Source: Lentisphaerota bacterium
Lineage (GTDB): Bacteria > Verrucomicrobiota > Kiritimatiellia > RFP12 > UBA1067
Assembly: GCA_015061765.1 (NCBI GenBank)
Contig: SUVZ01000040.1
Coordinates: 1 to 15,713 of the forward strand
Length of the DNA: 15,713 bases
Reading direction: 5' to 3'
Shown here: positions 1 through 6,279 of the stretch, piece after piece
How positions within the stretch are numbered: position 1 is the first letter of the stretch
Layout: each line of letters opens with the position of its first letter
Position numbers and translations under genes: made by a program
Notes under the pieces: generated by a model
The model's database searches: none
Told to the model about the DNA's origin: nothing
What the model saw: only the letters and a program-made list of their open reading frames with translations

Positions 1-783
1 GCGGATACGGTCACCGGTGGAGAAAAACTCTGGATTCCTGTTCTGAAGCAGGAAATCGCGCGGCTGCTCCTGAAATTCCGGGAACATCCTCAGATTAAGG
101 GATTCAAGCGCCGGGGTAGGAGACGGAACCTCTTGCCCATTGGCATCGAAGTGGAACGTCTCGGCGCCATCCAGCCACCATTCCCCGTCAAGATACTCCG
201 CTCTTGCCGCCTTCACGGTACGTTTGCGTCCGCCATCCGGCCAATTCTCGCTGATGGCGACATCCTCCAGCACCGTCGCATCATCGTTCATCGCAGCTCC
301 CACATTCCAGGTGCGAGACGCATTGACATTGTGATATACGATATTGTCTTCCCGGGAGAGGTCATCTAGATTGAATTTCGCGGAACGCATCTGACGCGAC
401 CACTGGGCATATTTTGGCACAAACGATTCATTCACCCATCCCACAAACGCCGCCATGAGCGCAGCAACGACCAGCATTGGACGAACAATCGAAAGAAAAC
501 CCACGCCACTCGATCTCATGGCTATGAGCTCAGAATGACGGCAGAAACTCCACATCGTGTAGAGAGCCGCCAGCATCAGGCATGCCGGCGCGAGCCACTT
601 GAAGTACGGCGACAGATAGCCCGCGAAATACAGTACGCAAATCCACCACCCGGGACGAGCCTCCATCAGCCTGCTAAAAACACCGAAAAGCTCAAAAAGC
701 ACATAAATCGACACAAAACCAGCAAGACAGTATGCCAACGGCACACAGAACTCGCGGAATACATATCGAAATAGAATGCGCAT
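1..783 (-). CDS. LptF/LptG-family lipopolysaccharide export permease, N-terminal part (cut by left edge)
   Basis: The minus-strand frame from ATG at 783 stays open for 261 codons to the left edge, so the C-terminal part lies outside the window. It begins MRILFRYVFREF and has hydrophobic stretches at about residues 12-35, 47-78 and 96-117. The motif SELIAMRSSGVG at 84-95 is the hallmark cytoplasmic-loop segment of the YjgP/YjgQ (LptF/LptG) family. After residue 135 comes a soluble, strand-rich stretch (for example EYLDGEWWLDGAETFHFD) that fits the periplasmic beta-jellyroll domain. Family members are inner-membrane subunits of the LptB2FG ABC exporter, which extracts lipopolysaccharide and passes it to LptC. 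F and G cannot be told apart here. No Shine-Dalgarno sequence precedes the ATG; a TATAAT box lies just upstream. This is the only core-genome-like gene in the window and borders the defence island. Confidence 0.85.
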   Translation of the reverse strand, partial: MRILFRYVFREFCVPLAYCLAGFVSIYVLFELFGVFSRLMEARPGWWICVLYFAGYLSPYFKWLAPACLMLAALYTMWSFCRHSELIAMRSSGVGFLSIVRPMLVVAALMAAFVGWVNESFVPKYAQWSRQMRSAKFNLDDLSREDNIVYHNVNASRTWNVGAAMNDDATVLEDVAISENWPDGGRKRTVKAARAEYLDGEWWLDGAETFHFDANGQEVPSPTPALESLNLRMFPEFQEQPRDFLLQNRNPEFFSTGDRIR

Positions 784-797
784 GGCCGAATATTATA
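784..797 (-). promoter_or_regulatory. Possible -10 box for a leaderless lpt permease transcript
   Basis: A perfect TATAAT on the minus strand (797-792) ends 8 nt before the ATG at 783. Transcription would then start at or next to the start codon, giving a leaderless or near-leaderless mRNA, in line with the missing Shine-Dalgarno site. No convincing -35 hexamer was found at 16-18 nt, and the region just upstream is a T-rich run. The call rests on the -10 match alone. Confidence 0.25.
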
Positions 798-819
798 CTA
801 AAAAAACAGCTCGGATGCA

Positions 820-1154
820 TCAGTGAAAACCTTCTCGGGGCAACGAATAAGGATCAAACTTCTCCAGAAGCTTATACGCGGCATGAGCGCCATTGATTTC
901 ATTGATTTCCAGGCGAGGCTCCGCAACGCGCTTCCCCTCCAACACCGCCGTCACCTGCTCTTCCGTCTGCGTATTGCCTTCAATCGCCGTCGTCCCGAGA
1001 ATAGTCTTCATGTGATCGATCTTGCGCAATCGAACGCTATCCGCCCCTCCACCACGATCTTGTACCGTTCAAGCGCCACGGCAATATCCGCAATCAACGA
1101 GACAGCCGTCTCGCTCAACGTATAAGGCGGATTATAAGCAAGATCAGAATTCAT
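820..1154 (-). pseudogene. Broken Fic-family gene: frameshifted, truncated N-terminal fragment
   Basis: The start at 1154 has a good ribosome site (AAGGG, 6 nt before ATG) and reads MNSDLAYNPPYTLSETAVSL, the usual N-terminus of a group of Fic (AMP-transferase-type) proteins. The frame is lost near 1043. The related copy at 11243 has GGCCCC where this one has GCCCC, so one base is missing. Restoring it gives EGPDSVRLRKIDHMKTILG, followed by TTAIEGN, TEEQVTAVLEGKRV and NEINGAHAAYKLLEKFDPYS. TTAIEG fits the inhibitory-helix motif (S/T)xxxE(G/N) of Fic proteins. The homology then stops, and a foreign tail (LPREGFH) ends at TGA 820. The catalytic HPFxxGNGR region is absent, so no enzyme can be made. 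The fragment lies between the HNH gene and the lpt permease and marks the left limit of the island. Confidence 0.8.
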
Positions 1155-1206
1155 GATACACCCTTCTAGGAAATCTTTTGCCACTTCGTTACACCGAACA
1201 CGACAG
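992..1206. repeat. Left copy of a ~215-bp degenerate direct repeat (Fic 5' region)
   Basis: This stretch aligns with 11080-11297 in the same orientation, roughly 80-85% identical by eye. It includes a run of exact matches around the shared start codon (ATAAGCAAGATCAGAATTCAT). Similarity covers the first ~60 codons of both Fic fragments and about 50 nt upstream, ending with CCGAACACGACAG in both. A one-base gap near 1043 is the frameshift of the left copy. The repeats bracket about 9.9 kb. Confidence 0.75.
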
Positions 1207-1272
1207 CACCACAATTATACATTATCTACCTTGCCGCGACATCACCAGTGACACGCGTCCTCTCTTCCTCTA
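1155..1272. other. Short intergenic gap upstream of the left Fic fragment
   Basis: 118 bp separate the HNH stop codon from the Fic fragment. On the minus strand, 1222-1166 could encode 18 residues containing GAVVFG. This resembles the GGPVVFG tail of the small ORF ahead of the right Fic fragment (11263-11406), so it is probably a remnant of the same upstream gene. A TATAAT lies at 1219-1214 without a clear -35. No rho-independent terminator was found after the HNH gene. Confidence 0.35.
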
Positions 1273-2448
1273 CTATATCATATATTTCAAGTCAGCGACA
1301 TGCAACTGCTCATACAAATCGCATGTCAGCTTGGAAAGACGTTCTGAATTTATTCGACTTCGATCACAACTTGAGCCGACCAACATTCGATTCGCCAATG
1401 TCTCCTCAATGCCAGGATAGCGTTTTTTCAGATCTTCGCGATATGACGCTGGCAACATCAGAACTCGCCGAACAACATCCATTATCTCCCTTCGATATAT
1501 CTGATTGTAAACCTCTTCCAAATGGAAAAACTCACTCGAACACGTTGCACGCTTCACCAACCGTGGGTCAGCGTTCGTAGGACGCAAGACAACCATTACA
1601 TCATCATCACGTAAACGCGACATTGAAAGTGTTGCGATGCTCGTAAACAATGCAAAGAATCGCAACCCGTCATCAAAGCTATCAACATACGGATGAATAT
1701 GATTGCATAAACTTTGCTCTTTTGCTCCTTTCATGTTTGTATTGCATCGTGTACATGCCGGAACAAGATTATAAAGGGAAAGCCCCAGGCATGGGTACTT
1801 GGAATGCCCGTAAAAATGATCCAAAGGCGAGCGTTTTCGAACAACACGTACATCCGTCCGACTTGGTTTTGCGGGATCATAGTTCAACACCAACGAAAAG
1901 ACCCCGTCGGCATTACAATATGCACATGCTTCGGCTTTCAACGCCTTAATAAAATACCATGCGCCCCAATCATCCGACGTTTCCCATCCAAAGCAATGTT
2001 GTCCGTTATAATCATAAAACTTGAGTATCTTGTTCTCGCCAAACTGATTATAATCAAACAATTTTGCCAAGGTATCTTTGGCTTGCGCATAAGCACCCCC
2101 CTGGAATGTTGTTTGCTTATTCTTCTTTTTCCCTTTCACATAACCATGAACAGCCCCCTCAAAACAATCCAATTGATTAACTATTTTGGCTAATTGCGTT
2201 GGCTCAGCGCACAGTAGATCGCATTGCTTAAGCATTCGTTGCACTAGCATCAAATAACATCTTCCACAGCATATAAAATCTTTAGCTTCTATCCATGCAG
2301 CCTTTCTAGGAATTACGTTCTTGCCATTCCCATTATGTAAATGAAGATCTTTACCGGAAAGCAGATCGTCTATGGCATAATTTAGGGCATCGCCATAAGA
2401 CTGCCGATGCTTATCTAGAATAGCGCCTTCTATGGTCAACAACCGCAT
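1273..2448 (-). CDS. HNH endonuclease, PtuB-like (Septu-type effector nuclease)
   Basis: This 391-aa protein carries an HNH (beta-beta-alpha metal) nuclease core at about residues 172-255. It has a zinc-knuckle pair CAYC (C175, C178), the catalytic segment PLDHFYGHSKYP (D210-H211), then YNLVPACTRCNTNMKGAK with N227 and the second zinc pair C232/C235, followed by HPYVDSFDD. This spacing is typical of the HNH partners of Septu (PtuB) and of retron-associated HNH effectors, which cleave nucleic acid when a partner ATPase releases them. Residues 1-170 and 270-391 match nothing I recognise; a long protein for PtuB suggests extra regulatory parts. It starts 3 nt after the AAA ATPase stop, so the two are surely co-expressed. 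The gene is AT-rich compared with the lpt gene. No reverse transcriptase is present in the window, so a retron is not indicated. Confidence 0.8.
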   Translation of the reverse strand: MRLLTIEGAILDKHRQSYGDALNYAIDDLLSGKDLHLHNGNGKNVIPRKAAWIEAKDFICCGRCYLMLVQRMLKQCDLLCAEPTQLAKIVNQLDCFEGAVHGYVKGKKKNKQTTFQGGAYAQAKDTLAKLFDYNQFGENKILKFYDYNGQHCFGWETSDDWGAWYFIKALKAEACAYCNADGVFSLVLNYDPAKPSRTDVRVVRKRSPLDHFYGHSKYPCLGLSLYNLVPACTRCNTNMKGAKEQSLCNHIHPYVDSFDDGLRFFALFTSIATLSMSRLRDDDVMVVLRPTNADPRLVKRATCSSEFFHLEEVYNQIYRREIMDVVRRVLMLPASYREDLKKRYPGIEETLANRMLVGSSCDRSRINSERLSKLTCDLYEQLHVADLKYMI

Positions 2449-2451
2449 ATC

Positions 2452-4434
2452 TTACAAAATCTTTCCCTGAACATTGTCGACCAAGGGTTTGATTGATTCA
2501 AAATACTTTCGGACATTAGGGTCTCCAACTAAGTCCGCCGGCGCCCATTCGTCAAGCGTAATACGTTCAGCTTTTTCTTCAACAACAATACGTTTGATTT
2601 TCCGAAGAAGGGTATCAAGTTTCTCCTGCGCAAAGGTTCCGGAAAAACCATCCTTCAGGAAAAAGGACTCTCGATAGAGGTCGAAGACATTGGCCGCAAA
2701 TGTATTTTCTCGTTTCAAGGAGTTTTCCACAAAACTTTTCCCATCTTCACGCATCGCCAGCAAAACCACATTCCCAATCGGAACATCTGACAAGAGCATT
2801 GGGGAATGGGTCGCAAAGATAATGTGTGGGTGAACCCAAGGAACAAAAGTCTCAAAAAACCAAATCGTGAATCGAACAAGCTGACGCTGCCAATCTGGAT
2901 GCATCGTAGTCTCGGCCTCATCAAAATACACAAGGGCATCATGATCAGCCGGACGTGAACCACCCGCTTTCCCGGTCGCAAAATCATGACCGCCCGAACC
3001 GACAGCTCCTACATAATAATTATACAAACGCCCCCATGTGCAAAAAAAGGATTGCTCTCCTGCGGACATCCGCGGATAGGGCGAAAAAGACAAAAAGTCC
3101 AAAACTGACTTAGCCCTGAAATGCAAATCCACCAACAATAGAATTTCCTTTAAATAATCAGGAGAACCTTGATCGGTTAAAGTCAATTGCACACTTCCGC
3201 TCTGCACAACATGAAGATTCAGAATTTTTACACTTTCATCATTTGCCGCAAGACTTTCAACTTTAAAAATCTGCTTGAAACACTTTTCAGCCTCTGTTAT
3301 CTTTTGTTGCTTACAATCATACTGCTTGGCCCAGGCGAAGAATTCAAAGATTTTAGAATCACAGAGTTGTTCGTTCTTCAGGCAAAATTCAAGCAGCGCT
3401 TTACGGTATTGCCAATGCCTTACCCACGCCTCTTTCATTTGCTTCGTCTGCCCACCATTTTCCTTCTCTTTGGACACTCGTGGTCTTTGGGTCGGATTCA
3501 AACGATTGTCAACCAAATACAACCCTGCATAGGCATAAAACGCATTTGTGCAAAAGGTACTGTCTGGCGCATTGATCTTCTTCAGGATTTTCTTCACACC
3601 TGCTGAAATATCGCCGACCATCACCATCCGATTCACCACAGCATCAATAGCAATTGTAGCGCCATGCGGATTAAACCTTAGTCCTGGCAAGCCTGTTCGT
3701 CGCTCACCGTCACTCTCCTGAAACAATCTTCTATCAGCTGGTAGTTTCCTTTCTGCATCGGCGAACTCAAACATCCACTTTGTTTGTTCCGTCAGATAGG
3801 CTCCAATATGATTCCAACTTTTATACTCGCGATAGAATTGTGGCTTGGGGTTAGAAGTTCGATTCACACATGACACCGCCAATGCAAGCGGCGAAAGGTC
3901 GACACACTCACATTGCCCAATTGAGAATTTATTGGAATCCCCTAACATTAACAAGGGATCAAGATTGAAGTGAGGAGTAATATAAACAAAATCACCGCTC
4001 CATTGACTCGCCCAATAATCTGACCCAAATCCATCTTGACACGGCTTCACTGAACTTGGCAATTGCAGATCAATATTATGACTCTTGCAATAACAAAAAG
4101 CATCGCCGTGCTTGCGGTACACGACCACAAACCGCTCAAACTTTGTCAGTTGCGAAGTCGACTCCATAATATCTCGCAGCACCTCAGCAACCGAGGTTTT
4201 TCCCGATCCATTTCCACCCGCAACCACCGAAACGCCATCTACGATCGGAGAACTCTTGCACTCGGATGAGATCGAGAAAAAACCCGTTGGCAGCTCGCCA
4301 ACAGACTTATCCCGAACCAGGCAATCTCCCTCTATTCTGAATCGCAAATGCGAATCAAAATTCATTTCAATGTCATCCGAGAAAACTTTCTTGTTGTATT
4401 TGTTATATGTGAAATATAAGTAAATCAATTGCAT
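2452..4434 (-). CDS. AAA/ABC-type ATPase, PtuA-like (Septu-type sensor)
   Basis: This 660-aa soluble ATPase of the SMC/OLD-like ABC fold has Walker A GGNGSGKTS at 73-81, an ABC signature-like MSAGEQSFF at 456-464, Walker B LVYFDEAETTMHP at 501-513 and the switch histidine in ATHSP at 541-545. Near the C-terminus, NTFAANVFDLYRESFFLKDG (577-596) matches the segment seen in PtuA-like and retron-linked ATPases. Between Walker A and the signature lies a long helical insert (about 200-440). In known Septu systems PtuA multimerises and holds PtuB until nucleotide changes on infection free the nuclease; the same job is inferred here from the adjacent HNH gene. The start at 4434 is favoured over M24 because AAGGAGAT sits 7 nt upstream. 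It follows a 171-bp gap with a possible promoter. Confidence 0.85.
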   Translation of the reverse strand: MQLIYLYFTYNKYNKKVFSDDIEMNFDSHLRFRIEGDCLVRDKSVGELPTGFFSISSECKSSPIVDGVSVVAGGNGSGKTSVAEVLRDIMESTSQLTKFERFVVVYRKHGDAFCYCKSHNIDLQLPSSVKPCQDGFGSDYWASQWSGDFVYITPHFNLDPLLMLGDSNKFSIGQCECVDLSPLALAVSCVNRTSNPKPQFYREYKSWNHIGAYLTEQTKWMFEFADAERKLPADRRLFQESDGERRTGLPGLRFNPHGATIAIDAVVNRMVMVGDISAGVKKILKKINAPDSTFCTNAFYAYAGLYLVDNRLNPTQRPRVSKEKENGGQTKQMKEAWVRHWQYRKALLEFCLKNEQLCDSKIFEFFAWAKQYDCKQQKITEAEKCFKQIFKVESLAANDESVKILNLHVVQSGSVQLTLTDQGSPDYLKEILLLVDLHFRAKSVLDFLSFSPYPRMSAGEQSFFCTWGRLYNYYVGAVGSGGHDFATGKAGGSRPADHDALVYFDEAETTMHPDWQRQLVRFTIWFFETFVPWVHPHIIFATHSPMLLSDVPIGNVVLLAMREDGKSFVENSLKRENTFAANVFDLYRESFFLKDGFSGTFAQEKLDTLLRKIKRIVVEEKAERITLDEWAPADLVGDPNVRKYFESIKPLVDNVQGKIL

Positions 4435-4577
4435 AGCAAATCTCCTTCAAATAGACCTGCTTTACTCGGGCCTACCCCATTCGCCGCCGCTACTTTCATT
4501 GTGGAATTCTTCACTTGTTTTTGCCTCGTGGTAGTCGTCTTAGCGGCACTTCTTGAAGAACGGAGCCTTGTAGACAA
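4425..4577 (-). other. Possible small upstream ORF overlapping the AAA ATPase start (weak)
   Basis: The frame that ends at TGA 4425, inside the ATPase gene, is open through the gap. From TTG 4577 it would give about 50 residues rich in Arg/Lys/Ser/Thr; from ATG 4499 it gives 24 residues ending GLFEGDLLCN. Its last codons contain the ATPase ribosome site, so it could act as a leader that couples translation. There is no good Shine-Dalgarno site for either start and no family match, so this may be chance. Confidence 0.2.
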
Positions 4578-4596
4578 CGCGTGTTTGGCGCGTCAA
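4567..4596 (-). promoter_or_regulatory. Candidate sigma70-type promoter with dyad, ahead of the AAA/HNH pair
   Basis: On the minus strand TTGACG (4596-4591, 5/6 match to -35) is followed after 18 nt by TACAAG (4572-4567, 4/6 match to -10). An inverted repeat ACGCG-N7-CGCGT (4577-4593) fills the spacer, where a repressor could sit. This would give the Septu-like pair its own transcription apart from the upstream genes. It is a pattern match only. Confidence 0.35.
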
Positions 4597-4605
4597 GCCG
4601 AATTG

Positions 4606-6279
4606 TCATATCAACACCTCCCAACTACCAAATTTACGCCCGCCGACACGACGAATCACTTTGTCTTTCTGCAACTTGGCTATCTGCCAATTTATGCCAC
4701 TAACCGTCACCCGAAGTTGCTCGACCAATTCTTCTCGCGTGACCTTGGGATTCCGGCGCATAGCCTCAACCACACGGCTTGAGGTCAGCCGCAAAACCAC
4801 AAGCTCCTCATCTGGCAATCCGAAGTTCTTTGTACTAGTTTTCTTTGTACTAGTTTTTGAACTCTTTTCCCTAGTTCTCTCGTCCTTACCCACAGTTTTC
4901 TTTTCCACAGTCATTTCCACAGTTTTCGCCGTTTCGTCCTTGTTTTTCAAGGGTTCGACAGCTTCGGCGCAATTCTTTCCCCTAGTTTTCTTTTCCCTAG
5001 TTTTCACGCTCTTACTACTAGTTTTCTTTGTACTAGTTTTTGCGCTCTTTGTACTAGTTTTCAGATAGACCTTCAGGACCGTCTGATCGGGCTCATGAAA
5101 CTCCTCTAGCTCGGGCCGGTCGTACCCCAGCTCAGCCCATGTCGAGTAGAGGTTGGATAGCCCCATACCCGACCGCTCACCGACATCAATCAGCGCGAAG
5201 ATGTTGAATATCTTCGAATTGCGGGCATCCGTCGTCCCGCCCGCAATGGCGATTTCCTTGGCAAGGCGGAGGTCACCGGGATTGCGGAAGGTGATCGTGT
5301 CAAACTGCTTTTCGATGACAATTCCGCGGCGTCCGTGGTAATCGGCGTGAATGAGCGCGTTGGCCAGCACCTCGCGCAGCACATCATGCACCTTCGTTTC
5401 GTTCAAACGTTGACTGTGCGCATCAAGTCGGAATGGAACCTTCACGTCCGAAGTCAGCCGATCGTAGATGCGGAAGTAGAAATCAATGATGTTTCCGCTC
5501 CATGTCGCATCATGCGCCGCCACACGATCCTTCCAGCGCGTGCCGTCGCCCGTCTTCTCCCGATAGTCGAGGAAGTAGTCAGGCAGTTCGTTGGAGATCG
5601 TCATGAAGTCGCCAAAGCACAGCAGCCCTGACAACATCGGACGGACAACGCCGTCATCGTCCTTCTTCGCCGCGCCGATCTTGCAAAGGAACTGCTCATC
5701 CGTAAACTTATTCCAAGCATGGTCGGGCTTGCGCTGCGAGAACATCATCCGATAGCGTCTGACCGAATCCTGATCAAGGTCCGCAATCGTCATGTCCTCA
5801 AGGAGGCAGTTGTCGGCGGTCTCCTTGCACTTGTCGCGGATCATCGCCTCAACCGCCTCGCGGCTGCAATGGTAATCGCCCTCGCCATTCCGCCGATAAG
5901 TGCCCTTAAACACATCCGAACCGACATACACCGGCTTCACACGGCGATCTGCCCGTGGTACTTCTGCGACTACCAGCACCTTGCCGTCAACCTCCAGCGA
6001 ATAGACACGCTTGTTCGACAGCACGTTGTCACTCACCTTGTCCGGATTGTTCGCCGCGTTCCAAAGATCGGCCCTGACCTTCTCGGCGTTTTCAACGCCC
6101 TCAATCACGCGAATGTCGTTCTTCTCGCTTACGCCCAGCACAATGACGCCACCATCCGTATTCGCGAACGCACTATACGACGGCCAGAAATCGCCCGGAA
6201 CGCCACCGCGTCCGCGCTTGAACTCGACCACGCCATTCTCGCCAGTCTTAATCAGCTTCTTCAGTTCTTCAGATGTCAT
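4606..6279 (-). CDS. AlbA_2 (Schlafen-type)/HATPase_c_4 ATP-binding protein with C-terminal winged helix
   Basis: This 557-aa protein has an AlbA_2 domain at about 13-140: VVEFKR at 17-22, AFANTDGGVIVLGV at 37-50, and TYRRNGEGDYHCSREAV at 127-143. An HATPase_c_4-like region follows (about 290-405) with LREVLANALIHADYHGRRG at 301-319 and the glycine box GERSGMGLSNL at 367-377. Residues 406-486 form a Lys/Thr-rich linker of KTSTK-like units. A winged helix (about 498-557, NPKVTREELVEQLRVTVSGI) ends the chain. Such proteins are usually annotated as ATP-binding or putative transcriptional regulators and are common in restriction and defence loci; the biochemical role is not settled. The start overlaps the preceding DUF262 stop (ATGA), with GGAG 7 nt upstream, so translation is coupled. 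The gene is markedly GC-rich. It could regulate the operon or be part of the DUF262 complex. Confidence 0.85.
   Translation of the reverse strand: MTSEELKKLIKTGENGVVEFKRGRGGVPGDFWPSYSAFANTDGGVIVLGVSEKNDIRVIEGVENAEKVRADLWNAANNPDKVSDNVLSNKRVYSLEVDGKVLVVAEVPRADRRVKPVYVGSDVFKGTYRRNGEGDYHCSREAVEAMIRDKCKETADNCLLEDMTIADLDQDSVRRYRMMFSQRKPDHAWNKFTDEQFLCKIGAAKKDDDGVVRPMLSGLLCFGDFMTISNELPDYFLDYREKTGDGTRWKDRVAAHDATWSGNIIDFYFRIYDRLTSDVKVPFRLDAHSQRLNETKVHDVLREVLANALIHADYHGRRGIVIEKQFDTITFRNPGDLRLAKEIAIAGGTTDARNSKIFNIFALIDVGERSGMGLSNLYSTWAELGYDRPELEEFHEPDQTVLKVYLKTSTKSAKTSTKKTSSKSVKTREKKTRGKNCAEAVEPLKNKDETAKTVEMTVEKKTVGKDERTREKSSKTSTKKTSTKNFGLPDEELVVLRLTSSRVVEAMRRNPKVTREELVEQLRVTVSGINWQIAKLQKDKVIRRVGGRKFGSWEVLI
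4822..5064 (-). repeat. Degenerate short tandem/interspersed repeats coding the KTSTK linker
   Basis: On the plus strand, CTTTGTACTAGTTTT-like 15-mers recur: five TACTAGTTTT cores (for example near 4832, 4847, 5015, 5030, 5051) plus CCTAGTTTT and CCACAGTTTTC variants. In the coding frame each 15-mer gives K-T-x-x-K (KTSTK, KTSSK, KTREK, KTRGK, KTVGK). The 15-nt unit keeps frame when copies are gained or lost, so linker length could vary between strains without breaking the protein. Confidence 0.8.

Noticed and set aside
801..820. T-run upstream of the lpt gene (minus strand) as a rho-independent terminator of the Fic fragment
   Set aside because: The only dyad before the run is GATGCATC, too short for a stable GC-rich stem.
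1240..1260. Small inverted repeat TCACCAGTGA after the HNH gene as a terminator
   Set aside because: The stem is only 4 bp with a 2-nt loop and has no T-run after it.
1273..4434. Retron with ATPase/HNH effector
   Set aside because: No reverse transcriptase or msr/msd-like structure is present in the window; the pair alone fits Septu better.
4822..5064. CRISPR-like array suggested by the regularly recurring TACTAGTTTT
   Set aside because: Units are short, unevenly spaced and stay in one coding frame as K-T-x-x-K codons; there are no spacers.
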